Of a DNA stretch of 16,543 nucleotides, positions 1-7,393 are shown in pieces. The first letter of the stretch is position 1; each line of letters starts with the position of its first letter. The stretch comes from an uncultured Ruminococcus sp. (lineage in GTDB: Bacteria > Bacillota > Clostridia > Oscillospirales > Ruminococcaceae), in NCBI GenBank assembly GCA_937901485.1, contig CALGTT010000446.1, forward strand, positions 1 to 16,543, read 5' to 3'. The position numbers and the translations under genes are program-made. Below the pieces are notes generated by a model, which was not told the DNA's origin, did not search any database, and was given only the letters and a program-made list of their open reading frames with translations.

Positions 1-2279
1 CAGTCACCCACATGTGCATTCTGGTAGATCGTCAGATCGCTGATCATACCCGCCAGGTTGCCGGCGGTTCTGGTCGAATTATTCCATCCGCCTGCACCAA
101 AGAAATGATCCATGTAGTTTTCTGTGATGATGCTGCCGCTGTCAACTACGACATTGCCTCTCATAAAGAATGTTACCTGCTTGCTGTCATCGACAATGAT
201 CTGTGTCTTGCCGCCGCCGCCGTCCTGGCTCATTCTGACATTGTTCAGAATGACTGTAATCGGATCGCTGTCGGTATTGACATGGATATTGCCGTTGAAA
301 TCGCCGACCAGCTCACAGGACATGTCGATCTCATAATAATCATCGCCACGACCGGGAGTGCCGCCGTCTTTCAGATAGCCGGCTGCTTCAAGCTGTGCTG
401 CTGTGTATGACGGAACCTTCAGTGAAGCTGTACCCGTATCATAGATATTCGGACCAAGCTCTTCGATCTTGGTCGGATAACCTGCGGAGGTGTAGTCCGA
501 TTCTACCGGCTCCTTGACGATGCCGTCCGTTGCGCTCAGCAGCATATGCTGCATGAATTCGATCGGATAAATGTCCTTGCCGTATGCTGCGGAAATGCTG
601 AAGATGTCCACAGTTGTTGCATTTGCCGCACCGGAATTATCATACAGAGCCTTGATTCTCTGGTATTCTGCATCCGTTGTCTCCAGGAATTCCAGATAGG
701 AAGCGTGCAGTGAAATCGCGTATTCATCATAATGAGGAACCGTTTTTCTAAATTCCTGCGAAGTGACCAGACCATTCTCATCCACATATTCCGTATAGGT
801 ATATGTGAAGTTACGCGGATTTGCAGCTTCATTTACTGTAAATTCGGTAAATTCCGTCCATACACGCTTTGAACCCGTCGGTGTCAGACCGGCTGTGCTC
901 TGGATGGTCGGTGCTTTACCGGATGTATCGCCCTGGTTGGAAACATTGTATGCAATGATCTGACCACGACAATCGATTTTGCCGGAATTGTTGATGTCAC
1001 TTGCATAGATATTGCCAGTTACGGTCAGATTCCGATTATTGCTGAGCGTACCGCCGCAGACCAGATCGCCGTGAACTGTTACATTGCCCTGTGTGATCGA
1101 AACATTTCCTTCTGCACGCAGATCGCCTTCGATCTCAATTGCATGGTTGGGATTCGGACCGCCCAGTTCAACATCACCCATGGAGTAGAAGTTACCAAGC
1201 TCCGTGCGGCTGCCGTCCTTTTTCTGGAGTGTCTGTGCAGTCCATTTGTAGAGTGCAGAACGAGAACCGTCAGAACCGATCTTGTTTACGCCGTTCGGAT
1301 CAAAGCAATAGAGATCACCATGCAGGTTCAGACCTACCTTGGTGTCTACAACCAGCTCGCCGCAGTAGATGTTGACTGCATAATCATCATCACCCATGAC
1401 ATTGGCTGCGCCGCCTGCTCCTCTTTTCTCAGAGTTGAGCGTCAGTGTGCCGCCGACATAGAAGTAGGGCAGTTCCTCATAGGACTGATTTGTAAGTGTG
1501 GGATCCCAGTGGAAACCGTCAAATACAGGGATCAGACCGCCCTGTCCGCTTGCTGTGTAGTCGCCTGTTACAACGAAGGAGTCGCCGGGGGCTGTGAAGT
1601 GGAAGAACACTTCATTGGTAGCCACGACGTTTCCCTTTACATAGAACGGAGCGTCAATGATCGTTTCACCATATTTGCCGAGGCTGTAATCCTCAGGGTC
1701 AATACCAACGCCGATATATGTACCGCCGGTAATGAAACCACCGGTACCGATTTCATTGTCCTGACCGCCGATGTCGCCCATGGATACGAACGCACCGCCG
1801 CCGCCGTTGGTTCTGGTTACTACATCATGCTCGCCGATGATGTATGCGCAGTAGGTCGTGTCTGCGAGCAGCTTGGAATTCACTGCTGCTACCTCATAAA
1901 CGACACCTTCCACCCACGCAGCTCTTGCTTCATTATAGAGAGTCTGTTTGCCAACATTCGTGATTCTGACAGTATGTTCCGTGCCTTCCAGCTCGACCTT
2001 TACTTCCATATCACTGCCTCTTGCTGACAAATTGACCATCTGGGACTTAATGCCTGTTGCAGCTGTATCACGGTTGATCGCTTCTACAACGGAATCAAGC
2101 AGAAGTCTTGCGGTGTACTCAGTCTGCTCTTTCTGATAATTGGTATACGCTCTGTTGCTTGCTGTTGCTGCAAGTGCGAGTGTGCCCATCAGAAAAACGA
2201 TGAGCACCATAAGCACGGAAACAACAGTGAACAAAACAGTACCCTTTACTTTTGCAGTACCTTTGTTATCCTTCATCAT
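1..2279 (-). CDS. Large PilX/GspK-like minor pilin with bactofilin-like repeats, 3' end outside the window
   Basis: The frame is open from ATG 2279 to the left edge, at least 759 codons, with no stop. GGAAAGGTGG lies just upstream, and a second ATG follows at 2276. The N-terminus is prepilin-like: a short basic leader, then Gly13 before a hydrophobic helix (about residues 14-37), then an amphipathic stretch rich in Gln, Glu and Arg. Position +5 after the putative Gly13/Thr14 cleavage site is Thr, not the Glu of major pilins; this is known for GspK-like tip pseudopilins. The rest is Gly/Thr/Asn-rich; around residues 375-445 short repeats of the type 'GDLxxxGNVxI' resemble bactofilin or beta-helix rungs. 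It is the last visible gene of the pil operon, 54 nt after the PilO-like gene. I infer a pilus-tip or surface-exposed pilin. A surface beta-helix protein that only borrows a pilin-type anchor is the alternative. Confidence 0.75.
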   Translation of the reverse strand, partial: MMKDNKGTAKVKGTVLFTVVSVLMVLIVFLMGTLALAATASNRAYTNYQKEQTEYTARLLLDSVVEAINRDTAATGIKSQMVNLSARGSDMEVKVELEGTEHTVRITNVGKQTLYNEARAAWVEGVVYEVAAVNSKLLADTTYCAYIIGEHDVVTRTNGGGGAFVSMGDIGGQDNEIGTGGFITGGTYIGVGIDPEDYSLGKYGETIIDAPFYVKGNVVATNEVFFHFTAPGDSFVVTGDYTASGQGGLIPVFDGFHWDPTLTNQSYEELPYFYVGGTLTLNSEKRGAGGAANVMGDDDYAVNIYCGELVVDTKVGLNLHGDLYCFDPNGVNKIGSDGSRSALYKWTAQTLQKKDGSRTELGNFYSMGDVELGGPNPNHAIEIEGDLRAEGNVSITQGNVTVHGDLVCGGTLSNNRNLTVTGNIYASDINNSGKIDCRGQIIAYNVSNQGDTSGKAPTIQSTAGLTPTGSKRVWTEFTEFTVNEAANPRNFTYTYTEYVDENGLVTSQEFRKTVPHYDEYAISLHASYLEFLETTDAEYQRIKALYDNSGAANATTVDIFSISAAYGKDIYPIEFMQHMLLSATDGIVKEPVESDYTSAGYPTKIEELGPNIYDTGTASLKVPSYTAAQLEAAGYLKDGGTPGRGDDYYEIDMSCELVGDFNGNIHVNTDSDPITVILNNVRMSQDGGGGKTQIIVDDSKQVTFFMRGNVVVDSGSIITENYMDHFFGAGGWNNSTRTAGNLAGMISDLTIYQNAHVGD

Positions 2280-2332
2280 CCTTACCACCTTTCCGATGAA
2301 GTCTTGTTCGTGTTGTCACTTCCTTTTCAGAA

Positions 2333-3148
2333 TTATGCGATTTCGCCGAGGTTCGGCTCGTCGATAGGCTTAGCATTGTAGAATGCAATGCTGATCGTAA
2401 CAGAGGATGTACCATTACCGTCCGCAGCTTCCTGTACAACTGTCATGACCTGACCATCCGGACCGGTTACTGTGCTCTCCAGTCCATCATTGAACTGGTA
2501 ATTCTCTACAGAAACAGCCTTAATCAGAACTGCATTCTTTTCTTCGCTGAGCTTGTCAAGGAACATCAGGAGATTTTCCTTGTTGGTGGTCACTGTCAGT
2601 TCAACAGGCTGGCACATTACCTCAGCAACCTCACGCTGAGAAAGTACTGTAGCTTCCTTCATGACCTTTGCTACCTCTGCGTTGTAGTTGCCGTTGACAT
2701 CAGCAGCTTCAAGCAGGGAATATGTCAGGACATCAGGTTCACAAAAATAGTACTCAATGATTTCTTCCTTGACATTCTGCAGTGCCATGTTATCTACTTC
2801 CAGACTGCATTCATCAATTGACGGCTGGAGATACTGGTCGATCTCATAACTGGTCTTTTCGTTTCTCCATGTCTCGTTTGCAGATTTAAATGCATCATTT
2901 ACAAAGATCTGTGCGATCTTCTTGTAATCATTGTAATCCTTCTTAATGCCGTCCTGCAGGATCGGGATCTGGTTCTTCTTCTGTTCAATACCATCCCACT
3001 CTGTCTTGGTCGTCGCATAAAGAGCCTTGCTTTCCTTCCATGCCTGATACTTCGGCTTGATCAGTGCGAAGAAACCGCCGACCAGAACGAGGATGATCAG
3101 AAGTACGATCAGAATTACTTTATCACGATAGCTCATTTCCATTTTCAT
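2333..3148 (-). CDS. pilO: PilO-like type IV pilus inner-membrane alignment protein
   Basis: This is a 271-residue protein. I chose ATG 3148 because AGGAGG lies 9 nt upstream; the GTG at 3157 would abut that site directly. Residues 1-9 are cytoplasmic, 10-30 form a single membrane helix, about 35-80 are charged and coiled-coil-like, and the C-terminal part (about 170-265) alternates strands and helices as in the ferredoxin-like fold of PilO/GspM. In known systems PilO pairs with PilN outside the membrane and links the PilM-bound ring to the platform. It starts 15 nt after the PilM-PilN gene stops, which fits translation from one mRNA and a joint complex. Sequence identity to Proteobacterial PilO is expected to be low, so the call rests on topology, length and gene order. 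A PilN-like protein is the main alternative. Confidence 0.66.
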   Translation of the reverse strand: MKMEMSYRDKVILIVLLIILVLVGGFFALIKPKYQAWKESKALYATTKTEWDGIEQKKNQIPILQDGIKKDYNDYKKIAQIFVNDAFKSANETWRNEKTSYEIDQYLQPSIDECSLEVDNMALQNVKEEIIEYYFCEPDVLTYSLLEAADVNGNYNAEVAKVMKEATVLSQREVAEVMCQPVELTVTTNKENLLMFLDKLSEEKNAVLIKAVSVENYQFNDGLESTVTGPDGQVMTVVQEAADGNGTSSVTISIAFYNAKPIDEPNLGEIA

Positions 3149-3163
3149 TGTTATCACCCTCCT

Positions 3164-4801
3164 TTAGCTGTCCGCTTCTGTGGTTTCTTCTACAGCATCT
3201 CTCTCAAGATCTGCCTTGATGTTCGGCTGCAGTGTCAGAATCAGAGTGAATGCTGCTTCTTTTCGTTCCTCTACCGGAGCAGCAGGATCATCTGCATTTG
3301 TGCCCTCGTTTACACCATAACCTTCATAGTCTACCGCAGCAAACAGGTCACTGTAGTTGTCATACAGGCTCTGCACAACGAGTGCGGGATACTTCTGAGA
3401 GAATTCATCCTTGGTTTCGATCTCGATCGGGATCTCGATGTCACCGGAATCATAGTCAAGGCTCAGGATCACAGGTTCTTCCGTTGTGCCCGCATTTGCT
3501 GCCATAACATCGTGTACAGTGGTGTCGATGGCTTCAATGAACTTACTTGTCAGACGCGGATGAGTCTGGAACGCTTCGCTGGTGTTGGTAACGAGTGTGC
3601 CATAATTTCTGACAGAATCTCTCATCACCTTCAGATCCTCATACTGCTGAAGCTTTGCAGCAGTCTCAGGGCTGTCGATGTCAGCGCGGAGCTTTCTGGT
3701 ATCGCTCTTGACGTTAGCATCCATCATAGAAAGCACAGCCCATGTACCGAGTACCGCAACCACGCTGACGATCGCACCGATCAGCGGAAGTACCGGAACG
3801 CCGCCCTCGGACTGATTCTTCATTGCGCCTGCAAGTACATTGGTACCCTCTGCATCAAGCAGATTAACGTGCTCAGTGATCTTGTTACGCTTGAACATCG
3901 CACCGATCGCATTTGCATACAGGGAGAACTCAAGGTTCTGGTAGCCATGGATCTGCGGCGGTACGTTGAGCTGGCTTACGCTGATCTCGTTGCTCTCCAT
4001 CTCGTCAACCAGACGGTTGTAGAGGTTCGGGGAAGCGGTGATGTCACCATAGAACACAACGTTGGAGATCGCTTCAGAGCCGCGGCTTCTTGCGAACTGG
4101 ATCATACGGAAGATGTTCTCGTTCACAGCCTCGAATACATAGTCATCGGGGTTCTCATAGTCCTCAGGATCAATGGATGCGAAACGGGAGAATGAGAGCT
4201 GATTGTCCTCATATAGGTTGAGGGAAAGGAAGTTCTTGTCGATCTGTACAGCCAGCAGCGGCATCAGGCTCTTGACCTTCACGTCAGCGAGCAGCACCTT
4301 TGTGATGGCGTTACATCCGATCATGACGGTCTTGAGGTTGATACCCAGCATGTGGAAGATGCGCTTGTAGCAGTCTACTACATCATACGGGCAGGCAGTT
4401 GCGAGGATGCGCTGCACTCTTTCGCCGTGCTCATCTTCCTCCGGCTCACCCACGATCAGGTAGCCTACTGCGTAGGAATCGTCAATGTTGATCTGCATCT
4501 GCAGCTCATGACGAACACTCTTCATGAACTCACTTTCCTTGGAGTTCGGAGGAATCAGAAGCTCCTTGAACACGGTCTGGTTGGAGGAGATGCTGACGAT
4601 CGCCTCTTTGTCAGGCATATTGTTCTGCTTGAGCACCTGGTTGATCATCATCGCTACACGGTTGATGTCATTCACATGACCGTTGACGATAACTGCTTCC
4701 TCCAGATCAAGGTTTGCTGCGGCACTGATCTTGATCTTGCCGCCGTTCTCAGTACCCTTGATAATGCGTATATTTCTGTCGGTAATATCAAATGAAAGCA
4801 T
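3164..4801 (-). CDS. pilM: PilM-PilN fusion protein of the type IV pilus assembly complex
   Basis: This 545-residue protein joins two parts that are separate genes in most bacteria. Residues 1-306 match PilM, the cytoplasmic actin-like ATPase-fold protein that begins with a 'FDITDRNIRII' phosphate-loop region; the usual paired glycines are missing there. Residues 310-318 (EHVNLLDAE) look like the N-terminal cytoplasmic peptide of PilN ('INLLP'), which is known to dock into a groove of PilM. A membrane helix follows at about 336-359, then an extracytoplasmic PilN-like region to the end (360-545). The tail is acidic and Ala/Thr/Glu-rich. An AGAGGTGG site precedes ATG 4801. It lies 31 nt after pilC and 15 nt before the PilO-like gene. 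Function is inferred: anchoring and signalling between the cytoplasmic motor and the membrane platform. Confidence 0.82.
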   Translation of the reverse strand: MLSFDITDRNIRIIKGTENGGKIKISAAANLDLEEAVIVNGHVNDINRVAMMINQVLKQNNMPDKEAIVSISSNQTVFKELLIPPNSKESEFMKSVRHELQMQINIDDSYAVGYLIVGEPEEDEHGERVQRILATACPYDVVDCYKRIFHMLGINLKTVMIGCNAITKVLLADVKVKSLMPLLAVQIDKNFLSLNLYEDNQLSFSRFASIDPEDYENPDDYVFEAVNENIFRMIQFARSRGSEAISNVVFYGDITASPNLYNRLVDEMESNEISVSQLNVPPQIHGYQNLEFSLYANAIGAMFKRNKITEHVNLLDAEGTNVLAGAMKNQSEGGVPVLPLIGAIVSVVAVLGTWAVLSMMDANVKSDTRKLRADIDSPETAAKLQQYEDLKVMRDSVRNYGTLVTNTSEAFQTHPRLTSKFIEAIDTTVHDVMAANAGTTEEPVILSLDYDSGDIEIPIEIETKDEFSQKYPALVVQSLYDNYSDLFAAVDYEGYGVNEGTNADDPAAPVEERKEAAFTLILTLQPNIKADLERDAVEETTEADS

Positions 4802-4832
4802 TTACTTTTCCACCTCTCGTTTGTTGATTTGA

Positions 4833-6029
4833 TTACGATGCGATAGCGTCGAAAGAGCCATACAGTGCCGGCAGTACGGATGCAACTACCAGACCTACAG
4901 CAATACCCATGATAATGATCATCACAGGTTCGAGCAGTCCGACCAGACGGGCTACAGCGGAGTCCGCTTCTTCGTCGTAATAGTCGGAAGTCTTCTGAAG
5001 AATGGTATCCAGTGCACCGGCTTCCTCACCGACATAGATGATGGAGCAGAACATGGAGTCGAAGATCTCAGTTCTTGTGATGGAAGCAGAAAGCGTTTCA
5101 CCCTGCTTTACCTCATCGACTACGTTCTCGAAGCACTGGCTGATGTAACGGTTGCCAAGGATCGCAGAAGAACGCTGCAGGCACTCTACCATCGGAATAC
5201 CGCTGGAATACAGAGAAGCCAGTGTTCTTGCAAAACGAGCTGTATAAATCTTGACTACCAGCGGGCCGAATGCCGGGCCCTTGATAATGAACTTATCCCA
5301 TTTGAGTCTGGTGCTCGGAATTTTCAATGCATAGATCGCAGCAAATACCACAGCGACGATCACACCAACGTAAACAAACCAGTATTTAACCAGTGAGTTA
5401 CTGAAGCCCATCATGACTCTTGTCAGTGCAGGCATATCCTCCGGACTTTCAAACATGCCCGCAAACATCGGCATGATGAAAGTAAACATAAGTACAACGA
5501 TCGCAAGACAGAGTACCAACAGTACCAACGGGTAGGTCATCGCACCCTTGATGGTGTTGTTCATCTTGTTTTCCTTTGCATAATGGTCACTCATTCGCTG
5601 CATGATAACATCGAGCGAACCACTCGATTCACCGGCAGATACCATTGAGATCAGGAAGTCCGGAAATACACCCTTGAAAGCTTCCAGTGACGAGGAGAAG
5701 GATTCACCCTTCTGTACGTTCTCGTACACACTCTGCCAGACAGCCTTGGATGCCTCATTGGGCTGCTCCTTGCTCAGAATGTCCAGTGCCTTGACCAGCG
5801 TCAGACCGGATGTCAGCATTGCTGCAAGCTGACGGCAGTTAAATGCCAGCTCCTTGGTCTTGAACTTCTTCACAGTTTTCTTTGCGCCGATTTCTTTTTC
5901 CTCATAGCTGATGAGAGTATAGCCCTTTTCTCTGAGCTTCGCACTGAATTCTCTCTCATCCTCTGCGTTGATCGTACCCTTTATCTGCTTGTCAGCAGGG
6001 GTTTTTGCAACGTAGGAAAAACTCTTCAT
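4833..6029 (-). CDS. pilC: PilC/GspF-family type IV pilus platform protein
   Basis: This 398-residue integral membrane protein has the usual length for PilC. The start is ATG 6029, because GGAGGTGG (6041-6034) sits just in front; an upstream in-frame ATG at 6080 would put this site inside the gene. Residues 1-60 form the soluble N-terminal region. Two T2SSF domains follow at about 64-187 and 265-388, each starting with a similar 'RQLAAMLxSG' / 'RTLASLYSSG' helix. Hydrophobic segments lie at about 167-190, 217-236 and 368-390. PilC/GspF proteins sit in the cytoplasmic membrane and couple the assembly ATPase to pilin insertion. This is the first gene of the visible operon, directly behind a promoter; the usual pilB/pilT neighbours are absent, so the motor must be encoded elsewhere. 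Confidence 0.93.
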   Translation of the reverse strand: MKSFSYVAKTPADKQIKGTINAEDEREFSAKLREKGYTLISYEEKEIGAKKTVKKFKTKELAFNCRQLAAMLTSGLTLVKALDILSKEQPNEASKAVWQSVYENVQKGESFSSSLEAFKGVFPDFLISMVSAGESSGSLDVIMQRMSDHYAKENKMNNTIKGAMTYPLVLLVLCLAIVVLMFTFIMPMFAGMFESPEDMPALTRVMMGFSNSLVKYWFVYVGVIVAVVFAAIYALKIPSTRLKWDKFIIKGPAFGPLVVKIYTARFARTLASLYSSGIPMVECLQRSSAILGNRYISQCFENVVDEVKQGETLSASITRTEIFDSMFCSIIYVGEEAGALDTILQKTSDYYDEEADSAVARLVGLLEPVMIIIMGIAVGLVVASVLPALYGSFDAIAS

Positions 6030-6097
6030 TCGACCACCTCCAATGATTTTTGTGATAAAATAGTGAGTACAATACAGCATAATACTCCAGTATCATA

Positions 6098-6126
6098 ATT
6101 ATACCATTTGACATTTGAAATTGCAA
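6098..6126 (-). promoter_or_regulatory. Sigma-A type promoter of the pil operon
   Basis: Read on the minus strand, TTGCAA (6126-6121) is separated by 17 nt from TATAAT (6103-6098). Transcription would start near 6091 and give a 5' leader of about 60 nt before pilC. Box sequences and spacing are seen directly; activity is inferred. Confidence 0.75.
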
Positions 6127-6467
6127 CTGCTTTTTTACATAAATCACGAGAAAATTTTTAGAAATAATCACTAAACGTTCATATTTTTTATACTTTGAGT
6201 AATATTGAAGAAAAAAACAAATTATTCAAAGCCCACAGTTATTATATTAGTTAAATATGTTAATTAATTACTCAAAATTTAGCACTATTTCTTTGTACAT
6301 CTTAGACAAATAACATACTGTAAGTCAAGAGGAGTTGTATAATAATCCGCGATATTCGCACATTATTTTGAAACCGGATACAGAATGGACGCAGATTTTT
6401 CATATTTTAGGAAAATATACCTATTTATATAGAGCTGAAAAGCAGAAAATGCTGCTGTAACTTTAAA
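6127..6467. other. AT-rich intergenic spacer between divergent pil and pan/coa promoters
   Basis: I see no credible gene here. Visible structure: CTTTGAGTAAT (6193-6203) is complementary to ATTATTCAAAG (6221-6231, one G-U pair), and positions 6194-6203 are also complementary to ATTACTCAAA (6267-6276), so one arm has two possible partners. A second symmetric hairpin spans 6341-6366 (AATAAT and GCGA pairing with TCGC and ATTATT). A short AGCAG/CTGCT stem lies near 6440-6455. These could be terminators, operator sites or simple AT-rich symmetry. Confidence 0.5.
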
Positions 6468-6496
6468 TTGACATTCTTCGGAAAACATGGTATAAT
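6468..6496 (+). promoter_or_regulatory. Consensus promoter of the panT-coaX-coaX-coaBC operon
   Basis: TTGACA (6468-6473) and TATAAT (6491-6496) match the sigma-A consensus exactly with a 17-nt spacer. Initiation is expected near 6503, about 163 nt before the panT start codon. Such a strong promoter with a long leader suggests that control acts at the RNA level or through a repressor, which is inference. Confidence 0.85.
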
Positions 6497-6502
6497 AGGT
6501 GA

Positions 6503-6652
6503 TAAGGCAATCCCGCTGTATCTGCGGATGCTGTTCAGGACATCTGGGGATAGTGGCTCTCTTTTTTTAATGTATTCGATTCACCCCTGTAACGTTTTAC
6601 ATTTTTAGTGCACTAACATACAGAGGCACTGCACAGGTGTCAAAATTAAGAT
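6503..6652 (+). promoter_or_regulatory. Structured 5' leader of the pantothenate/CoA operon, possible RNA element
   Basis: The leader contains ATCCC (6510-6514) that can pair with GGGAT (6547-6551), enclosing a GTATC/GATGC stem with a TGCG loop (6518-6531) and a small CAG/CTG stem. The decamer ATCTGNGGAT occurs twice as a direct repeat (6520-6529 and 6542-6551). A seven-T run follows at 6562-6568, but no strong hairpin abuts it. A second fold joins ACCCCTGT (6583-6590) to ACAGGTGT (one mismatch) around an AGTGC/GCACT stem. I do not recognise a known riboswitch class in it. Confidence 0.35.
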
Positions 6653-6665
6653 AGGAGATGGATTT

Positions 6666-7322
6666 ATGAACACAACAGAAAAAACCAAAGGATTTGTATT
6701 GACAGCCATGTTTACGGCAATCATCTTTTTGCTGGCATTTGTTCCGTATCTTGGCTACATCCCGCTCGGTGTCATCAATGCGACCACGATTCACATTCCG
6801 GTCATCATCGGGGCGATCTTCCTCGGACCGAAAAAGGGCGCATTTCTGGGCGCGATGTTCGGTGTGACAAGTCTGATGAACAACACCTTCAAGCCCAGCC
6901 CGACCTCGTTTGTCTTCTCTCCTTTCATGTCTGCCGGACTGGAGGAGAACGGCTTTCTGGCAGCGGTCAAGAGCCTTGCAGTCTGCTTCCTGCCGCGCAT
7001 TCTGATCGGCGTGACGGCATACTATGCATTTGCATTGCTGTATAAGCTGACGAAGAATAAGAAGGCGATCTCGTACATTGTCGGCGGTCTGATCGGTTCA
7101 CTGACCAACACGATCTTCGTTATGGGCGGCATTTACCTGCTGTTCGGCGAGGCTTATGCAGCGGCAAGAAACATTGAATTCAGCGCACTTTACGGCGTGA
7201 TCATGGGCATTATCGGTGCGAACGGCGTACCGGAGGCGATCGTGGCGTGTCTGATCACCGCGGCAGTCTGCCCGATCCTTCGCAGGCTTCGTCCGCTGTA
7301 TGTAGAGCTGAAAAACGAATAA
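6666..7322 (+). CDS. panT: ECF transporter S component, probably pantothenate-specific (PanT-like)
   Basis: This 218-residue membrane protein has about six hydrophobic segments. Near the N-terminus the 'AMFTA' pattern (residues 14-18) matches the AxxxA motif by which S components contact the shared EcfT subunit. The stretches around 'YIPLGVINATTIHIPVIIGA' (31-50) and 'LGPKKGAFLGAMFG' (53-66) are typical of this S-component family. AGGAGA (6653-6658) lies 7 nt before ATG 6666. S components bind a vitamin and need the EcfA/A'/T energy module, which is not in this window and is normally shared among S components. Pantothenate as substrate is inferred from family resemblance and from the next three genes, all of CoA synthesis. 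Confidence is high for the family and moderate for the substrate. Confidence 0.85.
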   Translation: MNTTEKTKGFVLTAMFTAIIFLLAFVPYLGYIPLGVINATTIHIPVIIGAIFLGPKKGAFLGAMFGVTSLMNNTFKPSPTSFVFSPFMSAGLEENGFLAAVKSLAVCFLPRILIGVTAYYAFALLYKLTKNKKAISYIVGGLIGSLTNTIFVMGGIYLLFGEAYAAARNIEFSALYGVIMGIIGANGVPEAIVACLITAAVCPILRRLRPLYVELKNE

Positions 7323-7340
7323 CACAGGATGGACACAAGA

Positions 7341-7363
7341 ACGGGCTGCGCGGTGCAGTCCGT
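7341..7363 (+). repeat. Intercistronic hairpin between panT and the first coaX
   Basis: ACGGGCTGC (7341-7349) and GCAGTCCGT (7355-7363) form a 9-bp stem with one G-U pair and a 5-nt loop. Only a weak T-rich tail (TTTCTGTATAT) follows, so this is more likely an attenuator or mRNA-stability element than a full terminator. Confidence 0.45.
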
Positions 7364-7393
7364 TTCTGTATATCTCATGAAAGGGTGAACAGC

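Noticed and set aside
1071..2027. 318-codon plus-strand ORF antisense to the pilin-like gene
   Set aside because: No ribosome site and a composition rich in Cys, Ile and Val with no family pattern; the minus frame has signal, spacing and repeats typical of a real protein.
6503..6570. Known riboswitch class (TPP, FMN, THF, fluoride, preQ1) in the panT leader
   Set aside because: None of the conserved core sequences I know for these classes is present; it is left as an unclassified leader.
6570..6608. 12-codon ORF in the panT leader
   Set aside because: No ribosome site and no informative codon run; too short to support.
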